From positions 1 through 64,000 of the forward strand of contig JAISXU010000081.1 in NCBI GenBank assembly GCA_031270395.1: a DNA stretch of 64,000 nucleotides, read 5' to 3'. Positions 35,762 to 44,651 of this stretch are shown here, piece after piece. A program made the translations under genes and the position numbers. The DNA is from Oscillospiraceae bacterium. Lineage in GTDB: Bacteria > Bacillota > Clostridia > Oscillospirales > Oscillospiraceae. The notes beneath the pieces are model-generated. The model was not told where the DNA came from. It saw only the letters and a program-made list of their open reading frames with translations, and ran no database searches. Within the stretch, counting starts at the first letter, position 1; the number at the start of each line of letters is the position of its first letter.

Positions 35762-35962
35762 TTTATTGACCGTTCCTTTCTTTCACCATAGAGATAAAAT
35801 CAAGCTTGAACCTATTCAAACCACAGCCCCTTCAGTTGCGCGTATCCCGCGGAGGGGGTTCCGCCGCCCGCCCGTCTGCGACAGTATACCAGAGTTTTCG
35901 ATATAAGGAAAGAGAGCGGCGCGAAAAACATGTGCTTTACTTGAAATAATACGCCCGCGCAT

Positions 35963-35991
35963 ATTATACACGTCCCCTGCGCCAATATCAA
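35963..35991 (-). promoter_or_regulatory. Promoter of the HPt/HD-GYP/gdpP transcript
   Basis: On the minus strand TTGATA (35991-35986), 17-base spacer, TATAAT (35968-35963), about 200 bases before the HPt start. The remaining leader (35762-35960) has a GC-rich segment but no fold I could identify with confidence. Confidence 0.7.
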
Positions 35992-36000
35992 CCGTTTGAA

Positions 36001-36045
36001 AAATCATTTCGTTTGTCACGGCCTGAGCCGTAACAAACGAGTTAC
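36001..36045 (-). repeat. Dispersed palindromic element, copy 3 (full)
   Basis: On the minus strand GTAACTCGTTTGT, hairpin ACGGCTCAGGCCGT, GACAAACGAAATGATTT. It sits between two divergent promoters (35963 and 36050) and matches the copy at 13097 in the outer arms but not in the central hairpin. Confidence 0.65.
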
Positions 36046-36049
36046 ATGG

Positions 36050-36078
36050 TTGAATTTTACTCGTCTGCGTGATAGACT
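36050..36078 (+). promoter_or_regulatory. Promoter of the chromate transporter genes
   Basis: TTGAAT (36050-36055), 17-base spacer, TAGACT (36073-36078), 67 bases before the start codon. Confidence 0.5.
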
Positions 36079-36144
36079 TAGCCATATGGGAAGTCCTGTG
36101 TCTTTACAAGTCGTGTGTAACGCGTCCGGACGGGGGTGATGGGT

Positions 36145-36690
36145 ATGCGGGAGGCGGCGCTGCTGTTTCTTGTTTTCGCGCGCGTCGGAATCACGACGTT
36201 CGGCGGGGGCTATGCCATCATGCCCGTACTCGACCGCGAGCTGGTGAAGAAGCGCGGCTGGGCGTCGCACGAGGAGCTGCTCGACTACTACGCCGTGGCG
36301 CAGTGTACGCCCGGCGTGATAGCCGTCAACACGTCCACGTTCATAGGGTACCGCAGGGCGGGCGTGACAGGCGGAATCGCCGCGACGCTGGGACTCGTGT
36401 TTCCGCCGACCGTCATAATATGCGTCATTGCCGCCGCGCTTTCCGGCTTTATGTATCTGCCCGCCGTGCGGCACGCGTTCGCGGGAATACGCGTATGCGT
36501 GTGCGTGCTGATAGCAAAAACTCTGGCGGGTATGTTGAAAAAGTCGGCGCCCGATCTCCCGGCAAAGGCGATATTTACCGCTGTGTTCATACTGTCGGCG
36601 TTTCTATCGTTTCCGACGGCTGCGCTCGTGGCGGCGGCCGGCGTCGCGGGGCTTGCGATCTCGGCCGCGCGCGGGGGGCGCGTTAAATGA
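36145..36690 (+). CDS. Chromate transporter family protein, first half
   Basis: 181 residues. The CHR-family half-domain signature FGGGYAIMPVLDRELVKKRG and CTPGVIAVNTSTFIGYR is present with about five hydrophobic segments. Short CHR proteins work as pairs of antiparallel halves. Substrate (chromate, sulfate or another anion) cannot be told from sequence. GTG 36136 and ATG 36139 are alternative starts; the GGGGG run fits 36145 best. It overlaps the second gene by ATGA. Confidence 0.85.
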   Translation: MREAALLFLVFARVGITTFGGGYAIMPVLDRELVKKRGWASHEELLDYYAVAQCTPGVIAVNTSTFIGYRRAGVTGGIAATLGLVFPPTVIICVIAAALSGFMYLPAVRHAFAGIRVCVCVLIAKTLAGMLKKSAPDLPAKAIFTAVFILSAFLSFPTAALVAAAGVAGLAISAARGGRVK

Positions 36691-37241
36691 TATGGATACG
36701 CCTGTTCGCGGAGTTTTTTATCACCGGCCTGTTCGCCGTGGGCGGCGGCGCGGCCACGATACCCCTCCTGCGCGACATGTCGGCGCGAACCGGCTGGTTC
36801 ACGTTGGGCGAGCTCGCAGATATGGTGGCGGTGGCGGAGTCCACTCCGGGGCCAATCGGCGTAAACATGGCCTCGTTCGCGGGCTACAGGACGGCGGGCA
36901 TACCCGGCGCCGTAACGGCGACGCTGGGGATTGTGACGCCGTCGGTAATCGTTGTACTCATCATAGCGCGGCTGCTGGACAAGTACCGTGAAAACCGCAT
37001 AACGCAGTCGGTGTTTCGCGGACTGCGACCGGCGTCCGCCGCGCTTATAGCGTCCGCGTGCTTCTCGCTTATCACGACGGTGCTCAACGCGGGCCGCGCC
37101 GGCGGATCGCTCGTAAGCTACGGCAACATCACCGCGGTGTGCCTTGCGGCGGCGCTCGTAGCGGCGACGCGCCGGATAAAGGCGCACCCTATACTTTTCA
37201 TCGCCGCCTCGGCGGTCGTCGGGATAATATTTAAGATGTGA
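36687..37241 (+). CDS. Chromate transporter family protein, second half
   Basis: 184 residues. GGGAATIPLLRDMSARTGWF, DMVAVAESTPGPIGVNMASF and the FAGYRT segment match the second CHR half; about five membrane segments. It is translationally coupled to the first half and ends 11 bases before nadB. Confidence 0.88.
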   Translation: MIWIRLFAEFFITGLFAVGGGAATIPLLRDMSARTGWFTLGELADMVAVAESTPGPIGVNMASFAGYRTAGIPGAVTATLGIVTPSVIVVLIIARLLDKYRENRITQSVFRGLRPASAALIASACFSLITTVLNAGRAGGSLVSYGNITAVCLAAALVAATRRIKAHPILFIAASAVVGIIFKM

Positions 37242-37252
37242 GATGATATTCT

Positions 37253-38803
37253 GTGGAGTATGCCATTGACGGCACGATAAAAATCGAGGAGACCGCGCAA
37301 TACGACGTCGTTATAGTGGGCGCCGGCCTCGCGGGACTGTACACCGCGCTCAATATCGACGGGGAGCTCTCGTGCTGCATCCTCGCCAAGGAGGGGCTTG
37401 ACATCTCAAACTCCTGGCTGGCGCAGGGCGGCATAGCGGCAGCCGTCTCGAACGACGACGCGCCCACGTTCCATCTGGAGGACACTCTCATTGCCGGGGC
37501 GGGACTGTGCGACGAGGCGGCGGTGCGCGTACTCGTGGACGAGGGGCCGCGTGACATCGCCGCTCTCGTGTCCCGCGGCGTGCCCTTTGACCTCGACGAA
37601 TTCGGCGATCTGGAGATCACGCGCGAGGGCGGCCACAGGCGCAACCGTATCCTGCACGCCGGGGGCGACGCCACGGGCCGCGAGACGGTGAAGGCGCTCG
37701 CGCCCCTCGTCGCGCGACGTCCGAACGTCACGCTGTGCGAGCACGCCTGCTTCTTTGACGTCATAACGGACACGTCCGGCGCCGTCTCGGGGCTTGTCGC
37801 GCGCAAAAACGACAAGTATTTTCAACTCATATCCACGCGTAACATAGTGCTCGCGACGGGCGGCATAGGCCAGGTGTACGGCGCGAGCACAAATCCGTCG
37901 GTGGCGACGGGCGACGGTCTCGCTGCCGCCATACGGGCCGGCGCGAAGCTGCGGAACATCGAGTTTATCCAGTTCCACCCGACCGGCCTGTGGAGCCCCC
38001 GCCCGGAAAACCGCGAATTTCTCATATCCGAGGCGGTTCGCGGCGAGGGCGGCCTGCTGAAGAACCGCGAGGGCGTCCGGTTCATGGAGGGCGCGCACGA
38101 GCTCGGCGAGCTCGCGCCCCGCGATATTGTGGCGCGGGCCATTGTAAGGGAAATGACCGACACCGGCGAGGATCACGTCTTTGTCGATATAACATCAAAA
38201 TCAGAGGAATTTCTTAAACGGCGATTCCCGACGATATACAGCGAGTGCCTGGGCAGAGGGATAAACATCGCGCGCGACTATATCCCCGTGACACCGGTGC
38301 AGCACTACCTCATGGGCGGCGTCGAGACGGATCTCAACGCCCGCTCGACGATTCCGGGACTGTACGCGTGCGGAGAGGCGGCGTACACCGGCGTACACGG
38401 CGCCAACCGTCTCGCGTCAAATTCAATGCTCGAGTGCCTTGTTTTCGGACGCAGGGCGGCCGAGGACATAGGCGCGCGGCGCGGCGGGGCGGGGGCGGCG
38501 CTCACGGTGCCGCAAATACCGGAGATACCCGTCAGGCGGCGTCCGGATCACGGCTTCGACTTCGGCGCGCTGAGAGCGCGTATACAGGGCATCATGAGCG
38601 AGTGCTGCTTTGTCATACGTACGGGCGAGGGGCTGCGACGCGCGCTCGACGAGACGGACGCGGCGCTACGGCGCCTCCGGGACGTGTACGTCGATTCGAA
38701 CGAGTATCTGGAGACGCTGAACATCGCCACGGTCGCCAAAGCCATAGTAGAGGCCGCTCTGGCGCGTCCCGAGAGCATAGGCTCGCACTATATGGCATTA
38801 TGA
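37253..38803 (+). CDS. nadB: L-aspartate oxidase
   Basis: 516 residues. FAD-binding YDVVIVGAGLAGLYTAL at the N-terminus, NSWLAQGGIAAAV, HAGGDATGRE, FIQFHPTGL, the catalytic-region RGEGG and GVHGANRLASNSMLE, all typical of NadB. It oxidises L-aspartate to iminoaspartate for NAD synthesis with NadA. Neither nadA nor nadC is in the window. The start is a GTG with only a weak ribosome site (GAGATGAT). Confidence 0.93.
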   Translation: MEYAIDGTIKIEETAQYDVVIVGAGLAGLYTALNIDGELSCCILAKEGLDISNSWLAQGGIAAAVSNDDAPTFHLEDTLIAGAGLCDEAAVRVLVDEGPRDIAALVSRGVPFDLDEFGDLEITREGGHRRNRILHAGGDATGRETVKALAPLVARRPNVTLCEHACFFDVITDTSGAVSGLVARKNDKYFQLISTRNIVLATGGIGQVYGASTNPSVATGDGLAAAIRAGAKLRNIEFIQFHPTGLWSPRPENREFLISEAVRGEGGLLKNREGVRFMEGAHELGELAPRDIVARAIVREMTDTGEDHVFVDITSKSEEFLKRRFPTIYSECLGRGINIARDYIPVTPVQHYLMGGVETDLNARSTIPGLYACGEAAYTGVHGANRLASNSMLECLVFGRRAAEDIGARRGGAGAALTVPQIPEIPVRRRPDHGFDFGALRARIQGIMSECCFVIRTGEGLRRALDETDAALRRLRDVYVDSNEYLETLNIATVAKAIVEAALARPESIGSHYMAL

Positions 38804-38826
38804 AAAGTAAAATTTTTATGAACTAT

Positions 38827-38892
38827 CCCAAAACCTCCGGGCGGCGTCAAGCCGCGGCGCGGCATTGCGGCTTTGCGCGGGGAGCTTTTGGG
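38827..38892 (+). promoter_or_regulatory. Long two-tier hairpin before the response-regulator gene
   Basis: Outer stem CCCAAAACCTCC with GGGAGCTTTTGGG (one mismatch), inner stem CAAGCCGC with GCGGCTTTG. It fills most of the 110-base gap between nadB and the regulator gene and ends 21 bases before its GTG. It could be a terminator for nadB or a leader structure; no poly-U follows. Confidence 0.45.
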
Positions 38893-38913
38893 CGACGGCG
38901 GGAGGGTTAATTT

Positions 38914-39600
38914 GTGGCAAGGAAAGTGCTGGTCATAGAGGACGATACGAATATCGCGGAGCTTTTGCGACTGTATATGGAGAGGGACGGCTTCGAGGTG
39001 GTAATAGCGTCTACGGGCGCCGCGGGGATATCCGAGTTCGAGCGCATATCGCCCGACCTCGTGCTGCTCGATATAATGCTGCCCGTTATGGACGGCTGGG
39101 AGGTGTGCCGCGAGATACGCGGCATCTCCAAAGCCCCGATAATCATGCTGACGGCAAAGGGCGAGACCACGGACAAGGTGACGGGACTAGAGATGGGCGC
39201 GGACGACTACGTCGTCAAGCCGTTCGAGGTCAAGGAACTGCTTGCGCGCGTCCACGCCGTCCTGCGCCGCAGCGACGACGGCGCGGACGCGCGGCGCCGT
39301 CTCGCTTTCGACAGGCTCGTAATAGATATGGACGCGTTTGAGCTGATAGTGGACGGAAAGCGTGTTGACGCTCCGCCAAAGGAGATGGAGCTGCTGTACC
39401 ATCTCGCCGCCTCCCCGAACAGGGTGTACACGCGCAATCAACTGCTGGACGAGGTGTGGGGATTCGACTACTTCGGCGACTCGCGGACGGTGGACGTTCA
39501 CATAAAGCGTCTGCGCGAAAAGCTCGAGAACGTCAGCGATAAGTGGTCGCTGAAAACGGTTTGGGGCGTCGGGTACAAATTCGAGTCGGAGGCCGTATGA
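38914..39600 (+). CDS. OmpR/PhoB-family response regulator
   Basis: 228 residues. Receiver with IEDD, LLDIMLPVMDG (D53) and VVKPFE (K102), then a winged-helix DNA-binding domain (PKEMELLYHLAASPNRVYTR... SRTVDVHIKRLREKLE). The GTG start has GGGAGGG about 8 bases upstream. It overlaps the kinase gene by ATGA. Target genes are unknown. Confidence 0.95.
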   Translation: MARKVLVIEDDTNIAELLRLYMERDGFEVVIASTGAAGISEFERISPDLVLLDIMLPVMDGWEVCREIRGISKAPIIMLTAKGETTDKVTGLEMGADDYVVKPFEVKELLARVHAVLRRSDDGADARRRLAFDRLVIDMDAFELIVDGKRVDAPPKEMELLYHLAASPNRVYTRNQLLDEVWGFDYFGDSRTVDVHIKRLREKLENVSDKWSLKTVWGVGYKFESEAV

Positions 39601-41033
39601 GACACAGCGCGTTTTTTCGCGGCTTTGCGGCGACCGTTCTCGTGTTTCTCGTGTGCCTGTGCGTGCTCGGCGGTATGTTCGTAACGTGGAGCCGCAGCAT
39701 AATCATGCAGGAGAGACGCAATTCGATGTCCTCAGCCGCGCACGAGGCCGTGCGGTACGTGGTCGCGCAGAGTCCTTACTATAATTTCGACCTCGGCGCG
39801 TTTGAGATACGCGTGTCGCTCTCCGTGCTTTCGGGCATATCGGGCTTTGATATACTGCTTGCCGACGCGAACGGGATCATAGTCTCGTGCTCGGACAGGC
39901 AGTTCAACAGTCCGTATATGGGCAAGAGCGTCCCCAGAGACGTGCTGGAGTTTGTGGCGGCAAGACAGGAGAGCGCCATGATATCGCGGCTCGGCGACAT
40001 CTACGGCGAACGCAGATATATCTCGGGCATGCCGCTCATAACGGAAACGCCGCTGGGCGGATACGTTTTCGGATACATGTTCCTGTCGAGCGACGCGGAA
40101 ACGATGGCTCGCGTCTGGCGCCAGTTCGCCGCCGCCTTTATGATGGCGGCGGGCGTCGTCATGGTCCTGGCGTTTTTTATTTCGCTGGTGATGTCCAGAA
40201 AGATGTCCGCGCCGATAGACGAGATGGCGCGCGCGGCCCGGCGCTTCGCGCGCGGCGATTTCACCGCGCGCGTCGGGAAGACGCACCGTCCCGACGAGAT
40301 AGGCCAGCTAACGCAGGCGTTCAACGCTATGGCGGATTCGCTCGAACGCTCCGAAAATCTCAGACGCGAGTTCATAGCGAATGTGTCGCATGAGTTAAAG
40401 ACGCCCATGACCGTGATTGCCGGCTTTGCGGACGGCATACTCGACGGTACCATCCCGCCCGAAAGCGAGAAAAAATATCTCGAAATCATCTCGTCAGAGA
40501 CGCGCCGGCTGTCGCGTCTCGTGCGCGGCATGCTCGACATGTCGCGGCTGCGGGCGCAGGACAGCGCGGAGCTCATTGCCGGCAGCTTCGATATCGCCGA
40601 GGTCATACGCGTGACGCTGCTGGGGCTCGGCGCAAAAATAGAGGCGCGCGGTCTGGACGCCGCCGTGGAGCTGCCCGAGGGCGCCGTCGTTACGCGCGGC
40701 GATAAGGACTCCGTGACGCAGGTGGTGTACAATCTGCTGGACAACGCCGTCAAATTCAGCGCCGAGGGCAGCGTCGTCAAGATCAGTCTGTGGAAGCAGG
40801 GCGTCAAGGCGTTTGTGGCGGTCGAAAACCGCGGCGAGACGATACCTGAGGAGGAGATGCCGCTGATTTTCGACAGATTCCACAAGACGGATCGCGCCCG
40901 CAGCGCCGACCGCGAGGGTGTCGGCCTGGGGCTGTACATTGTCAAGACTATACTCGATAACCACAACGAGGACATATACGTCACCAGCCGCGACGGCGTG
41001 ACGCGCTTCGTGTTCACGCTGACGGTGACGTAA
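39597..41033 (+). CDS. Membrane sensor histidine kinase
   Basis: 478 residues. Helices at 10-30 and about 173-199 flank an extracytoplasmic sensor; HAMP (200-255, MSAPIDEMARAARRFARGDF), HisKA with VSHELKTP (H265) and a HATPase with NLLDNAVKFS and GVGLGLYIVK. It pairs with the overlapping OmpR-type regulator. The sensor region has no recognisable ligand motif. Confidence 0.95.
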   Translation: MRHSAFFRGFAATVLVFLVCLCVLGGMFVTWSRSIIMQERRNSMSSAAHEAVRYVVAQSPYYNFDLGAFEIRVSLSVLSGISGFDILLADANGIIVSCSDRQFNSPYMGKSVPRDVLEFVAARQESAMISRLGDIYGERRYISGMPLITETPLGGYVFGYMFLSSDAETMARVWRQFAAAFMMAAGVVMVLAFFISLVMSRKMSAPIDEMARAARRFARGDFTARVGKTHRPDEIGQLTQAFNAMADSLERSENLRREFIANVSHELKTPMTVIAGFADGILDGTIPPESEKKYLEIISSETRRLSRLVRGMLDMSRLRAQDSAELIAGSFDIAEVIRVTLLGLGAKIEARGLDAAVELPEGAVVTRGDKDSVTQVVYNLLDNAVKFSAEGSVVKISLWKQGVKAFVAVENRGETIPEEEMPLIFDRFHKTDRARSADREGVGLGLYIVKTILDNHNEDIYVTSRDGVTRFVFTLTVT

Positions 41034-41066
41034 GCTTCACGATATTGAGCGCGACGGAATATAATG

Positions 41067-41085
41067 CGGTAAAGGGCTGTTACCG
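41067..41085 (+). other. Small hairpin in the leader of the collagen-like gene
   Basis: CGGTAA, 7-base loop, TTACCG, followed by AAAAAGCGCGCCC. A TATAAT lies just upstream at 41060-41065, without a good -35 partner. It could be a weak terminator of the kinase operon or a promoter-proximal structure. Confidence 0.3.
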
Positions 41086-41125
41086 AAAAAGCGCGCCCTA
41101 AAAAGACGTGAGTGGAGCTGACGCG

Positions 41126-42427
41126 ATGAAATGTGACAATAAGGACAATGAGAATCGCAATGAATGTCTTAAAATGAAACGGGTACCCGGCGGCGATTTG
41201 CCTCATAGCGGACAGTACGGCGCTTGCGATATGCGCCCCGATTTCTGCTGCAAACCGGCTTGCTGCGCCGTGGGCCCGGCAGGCCCGGTGGGGCCCGCAG
41301 GACCGAAAGGCGAGCCGGGGGCTCCCGGGCAGCAGGGCCCGCAGGGGGAGGCCGGACAGCAAGGCCCGCAAGGCTTACAAGGCCCACAGGGGTCTCCTGG
41401 CGAACCCGGTTCTCCCGGCCCGCAGGGACCGCAGGGCGTTCCCGGCGCAGCCGGTCCGCATGGCCCGGAGGGCGCGCAGGGAGAGCAGGGGCCGGCCGGA
41501 GTACAGGGTATACAGGGCCCCGCGGGGGCAAACGGCGCGGACGGCGCCGGTGTAAGCATCAAGGGCTCTTATAATAGCTTGGCGGAATTGACGGCGGCCC
41601 ATCCTACGGGCAACACGGGGGACGCGTATCTGGTGAACGACGATCTGTACATCTGGAGCGCCTCGTCGCAGACATGGGAGAATGTGGGAAACATCAGGGG
41701 GCCGCAGGGAGTACAGGGCCCGCAGGGAGTGCAGGGACAGCAAGGAGAACGGGGAGAGCAGGGGGCGCGCGGCCCCGCCGGCCCGCAGGGAGCCCGGGGC
41801 AATGCCGGCCCCGCCGGTCCCGCTGGTCCTGCCGGCCCGCAGGGAGCTCAGGGTAATACCGGTCCCGCCGGCCCCGTTGGCCCTGCCGGCCCTGCCGGCC
41901 TGCAGGCCTCGACAATAATTCCGTTTGCGTCCCATTCCGCGCCGCGCATGTCTACAAACAACACAGGCGCGGCCACAACGGTCAGCGCGATAACTTTCGG
42001 CGGGAGCTCGCCGGTGATAACGCTGGCGGCGGAGGGAACCGCGGCGCTCATGGGTGATAATCAGGACACGTTTACCCTGCCGTTCGACGCCGTTATCGAA
42101 AATATCTGCGTGACCTTCAATACGATCGTGGATTATACGTTCCCGCAGGGATTGACGGTCTATCCGTTTTTGCAGCTATACACCGCGCCCCCGGACAGCA
42201 ATGTATTCGCGCCTGTCGCGGAGACAAAGCTCGCGGTAAACGTGGGATACAGCGGCACGGTGCTCTCCCATACACCCAGAGCGGCCTCGCTGCAACAGCT
42301 CGGTCTGTCTCTGAGCGCGGGAACCAGGATACTCATAGGCGGCCATATGGAGACTGCCGGAGGCTCCGGTCTTTCCCGCGACTATTACTTCTATTTTACG
42401 GGCGGAATCTCGCTGCGGGAGACGTGA
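41126..42427 (+). CDS. Collagen-like protein with Cys-rich head and C-terminal beta domain
   Basis: 433 residues. A hydrophilic head with a Cys cluster ([16 protein letters not shown]), then about 30 G-X-Y triplets rich in GPQGPQGE-type units, a 60-residue interruption ([19 protein letters not shown]... WENVGNIRG), a second G-X-Y block, and a C-terminal region of about 165 residues resembling the beta-sandwich tips of BclA-type spore or surface collagens. There is no signal peptide or sortase motif. Inferred role: surface or exosporium filament. The ATG at 41126 follows GGAG; a GTG at 41108 is an alternative. Confidence 0.88.
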   Translation: MKCDNKDNENRNECLKMKRVPGGDLPHSGQYGACDMRPDFCCKPACCAVGPAGPVGPAGPKGEPGAPGQQGPQGEAGQQGPQGLQGPQGSPGEPGSPGPQGPQGVPGAAGPHGPEGAQGEQGPAGVQGIQGPAGANGADGAGVSIKGSYNSLAELTAAHPTGNTGDAYLVNDDLYIWSASSQTWENVGNIRGPQGVQGPQGVQGQQGERGEQGARGPAGPQGARGNAGPAGPAGPAGPQGAQGNTGPAGPVGPAGPAGLQASTIIPFASHSAPRMSTNNTGAATTVSAITFGGSSPVITLAAEGTAALMGDNQDTFTLPFDAVIENICVTFNTIVDYTFPQGLTVYPFLQLYTAPPDSNVFAPVAETKLAVNVGYSGTVLSHTPRAASLQQLGLSLSAGTRILIGGHMETAGGSGLSRDYYFYFTGGISLRET

Positions 42428-42442
42428 CGGCGCCCCGTTTGC

Positions 42443-42706
42443 AGCCGCTTCGCGCCATATGGTATAATGTCCGCACAGCGGACATTATACGTGGCTGTCC
42501 CCATCGGCTCGCCGCTTCGCGGCAACCGCCGAGGGATGACACATTATACCATTGCCGCTTCGCGTCATGGTATAATGTCCACGTTGTGGACATTATACGA
42601 GGCTGTCCCCATCGGCTCGCCGCTTCGCGGCAACCGCCGAGGGATGACACATTATACCATTGCCGCTTCGCGTCATGGTATAATGTCCACGTTGTGGACA
42701 TTATAC
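42443..42706 (+). repeat. 108-bp tandem repeat of nested palindromes
   Basis: Two full 108-bp units (42462-42569, 42570-42677) plus a partial third. Each unit opens with GTATAATGTCCAC, 3-base loop, GTGGACATTATAC (13-bp arms; the first unit has CCGC/GCGG at the tip). Further on, ACATTATACCAT...ATGGTATAATGT forms an alternative 12-bp hairpin using the same arms. A GCCGC-TTC-GCGGC hairpin lies in the middle. Each unit carries TGGTATAAT extended -10-like boxes on both strands. The array fills the gap between the collagen-like gene and murB. Confidence 0.95.
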
Positions 42707-42751
42707 AGTAGATAGTACGCTTCAAACGTCTTGATTTGTGGGGAGGGCCGG

Positions 42752-43717
42752 ATGGACGATATTTCCGTCGCAGTCGCCGAAATTTCCAAAAAACTGCCCG
42801 AGCTCGAATACAGGCGCTCGGAGCTGCTGTCCGGACATACGTCGCTGCGGATAGGCGGGCCGGTGACCGCCATGTTTTTTCCGAAATCGGCGCATGAGCT
42901 GGAAACACTGCGCTCGCTGCTGCGGGATCGCGGCGTCGCGCCCATCGTCATGGGCAACGGGACAAACATACTCGCGGACGGGCGCGGTTTTGACGCTATC
43001 GCCATAAAAACGACGGGCCTAAGCGGGCTTGAGACGACGCCGGACGGGTCGATACGCGCCGGCGCGGGCGTGACGCTGCGGCGGCTCGCGGCGTTCGCCC
43101 GCGATAACGGTCTGCGCGGACTCGAGTTTGCGCACGGCATACCCGGCACGCTCGGCGGCGCCGTCGTGATGAACGCGGGAGCGTACGGCGGGCAGATGAG
43201 CGACGCCGTCGCCGCGGTTCGGTATCTGCCCCGGTTTGACGGCGCGACTACGGCGGCGGAGGCGGAGGAGGCCGGCGCCGCGGAGTGCGGCTTCGGGTAC
43301 AGGCGGAGCAGGTTTTCAGATGGCGGCGAGGTCGTCGTCTCGGCGGATATACGGCTTGAGCGAGCCGACGCCGGGGAGATCACCGCCCGTATGGAGGAAC
43401 TGGCCGCGCGGAGACGCGCCTCGCAGCCGCTTGATCTGCCCAGCGCCGGGAGCGCGTTCAAGCGCCCGCGCGACGGGTACGCGGCGGAGCTCATCGAGCG
43501 GGCGGGCTTAAAGGGGCACTCGGTCGGCGGGGCGCGCGTATCGGAGAAGCACGCCGGTTTTATAGTAAACGCCGCGGACGCGACGTTTGATGATGACCTG
43601 CGGTTGATAGAGTATGTCCGTGTCCGCGTTTTGACGCTCTTTGGAGTAGCTCTCGAGCCGGAGATAAAAATATTACGCAGGGACTTAAACGGAGGCGCGC
43701 AGTCATGGAAATTCTGA
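42752..43717 (+). CDS. murB: UDP-N-acetylenolpyruvoylglucosamine reductase
   Basis: 321 residues. HTSLRIGGPVTAMFFP, VMGNGTNILADGRGF, EFAHGIPGTLGGAVVMNAGAYGG and SAGSAFKRP are MurB signatures; the length fits type IIa MurB. It reduces enolpyruvyl-UDP-GlcNAc to UDP-MurNAc using FAD and NADPH. RBS GGGGAGGG is close to the ATG at 42752. Its end overlaps rapZ by 13 bases. Confidence 0.96.
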   Translation: MDDISVAVAEISKKLPELEYRRSELLSGHTSLRIGGPVTAMFFPKSAHELETLRSLLRDRGVAPIVMGNGTNILADGRGFDAIAIKTTGLSGLETTPDGSIRAGAGVTLRRLAAFARDNGLRGLEFAHGIPGTLGGAVVMNAGAYGGQMSDAVAAVRYLPRFDGATTAAEAEEAGAAECGFGYRRSRFSDGGEVVVSADIRLERADAGEITARMEELAARRRASQPLDLPSAGSAFKRPRDGYAAELIERAGLKGHSVGGARVSEKHAGFIVNAADATFDDDLRLIEYVRVRVLTLFGVALEPEIKILRRDLNGGAQSWKF

Positions 43718-44571
43718 TTATTTCGGGACTCTCCGGCGCGGGAAAGAGCCGCGTCGCCGCTATTTTGGAGGACATGGACTACTACTGCGTGGACAACATG
43801 CCCGTGGCCATGATGCCAAAGTTCGCGGAGCTCGTCAATGGCGCGCGCGGCAGATACGAGCGCGTGGCGATGGTGACGGACGTCAGGGCGACGCGCAATA
43901 TAGGCGAGCTGTTTGACGCGCTGGAGGGCATGAAGGCTCTTGGCTGCGAGTATCGGATACTGTTCGTAGAGGCCGATGTCGCCACTATTGTAAAGAGATA
44001 CAAGGAGACGCGCAGGCGCCACCCGCTAGAGGCGTCGGAGGGCTTGCAGCTTGAAAACGCCGTGAGAAGCGAGATAGCGCTTCTCTCGCCTCTGCGCAGT
44101 CAGGCGGACGACGTCATAGACACGACGGGACTCACTCTCGGCAACCTCCAGCGGCGGCTCTTTACCCAATTTACGCAGGGGACGGACAGCAAGGCGATCG
44201 GCGTCAGCGTAAAATCGTTCGGCTTCAAGCACGGACTGCCAATAGAGGCGGATCTCGTATTCGACGTGAGATTTCTGCCGAATCCGTATTACGTCAGCGG
44301 ACTGCACGGACTGAGCGGCTTGGACGACGCCGTCAAAAATTATGTATTTGACTTCGAGCAGACCCGGAAATTTATGGAGACGCTGGGCGGGATGATGGAA
44401 TTTCTGCTTCCGTATTATATCGAGGAGGGAAAGCGCTATCTCGTGGTTTGCATCGGCTGCACGGGGGGACGGCACAGATCCGTGGCGGTCGCGCAGGCTC
44501 TGGCGGAGCGGTTGAGCGGAGCGGGATACGCGGTGGACTGCATCCACAGGGATATTGATAAGGGCGGCTGA
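43705..44571 (+). CDS. rapZ: RNase adapter/nucleotide-binding protein RapZ (YvcJ)
   Basis: 288 residues. Walker A GLSGAGKSR at residue 8, DNMPVAMMPKF, FDVRFLPNPYYVSGL and CIGCTGGRHRSVAVAQALA are family hallmarks. In Firmicutes the homologue YvcJ affects competence and cell-wall metabolism; in E. coli RapZ controls GlmS via sRNA. It lies in the usual murB-rapZ-whiA order. Confidence 0.96.
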   Translation: MEILIISGLSGAGKSRVAAILEDMDYYCVDNMPVAMMPKFAELVNGARGRYERVAMVTDVRATRNIGELFDALEGMKALGCEYRILFVEADVATIVKRYKETRRRHPLEASEGLQLENAVRSEIALLSPLRSQADDVIDTTGLTLGNLQRRLFTQFTQGTDSKAIGVSVKSFGFKHGLPIEADLVFDVRFLPNPYYVSGLHGLSGLDDAVKNYVFDFEQTRKFMETLGGMMEFLLPYYIEEGKRYLVVCIGCTGGRHRSVAVAQALAERLSGAGYAVDCIHRDIDKGG

Positions 44572-44651
44572 CCGTGGCGGGGCGCGCGGCTCCGGGCAGA
44601 TCGGGGTTGCGCGTCCGTGCGCGGGCACACGCCGGGCGAGGTGAGAAGGGG

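Noticed and set aside
35816..36085. 89-codon minus-strand frame in the gap before the chromate transporter
   Set aside because: It crosses the dispersed palindrome and two promoters, shows no recognisable domain, and has no ribosome site.
41203..41562. Gly-Pro-Cys minus-strand frame opposite the collagen repeats
   Set aside because: An artefact of the GGN-CCN repeat pattern, which reads as Gly/Pro on either strand.
42462..42706. Possible CRISPR array
   Set aside because: The repeats are 108 bp, themselves palindromic, with no variable spacers and no cas genes nearby.
42396..42908. Minus-strand frame across the 108-bp repeats
   Set aside because: Its protein is a translated repeat (MSTTWTLYHDAKRQWYNV twice) overlapping murB; caused by a period divisible by three.
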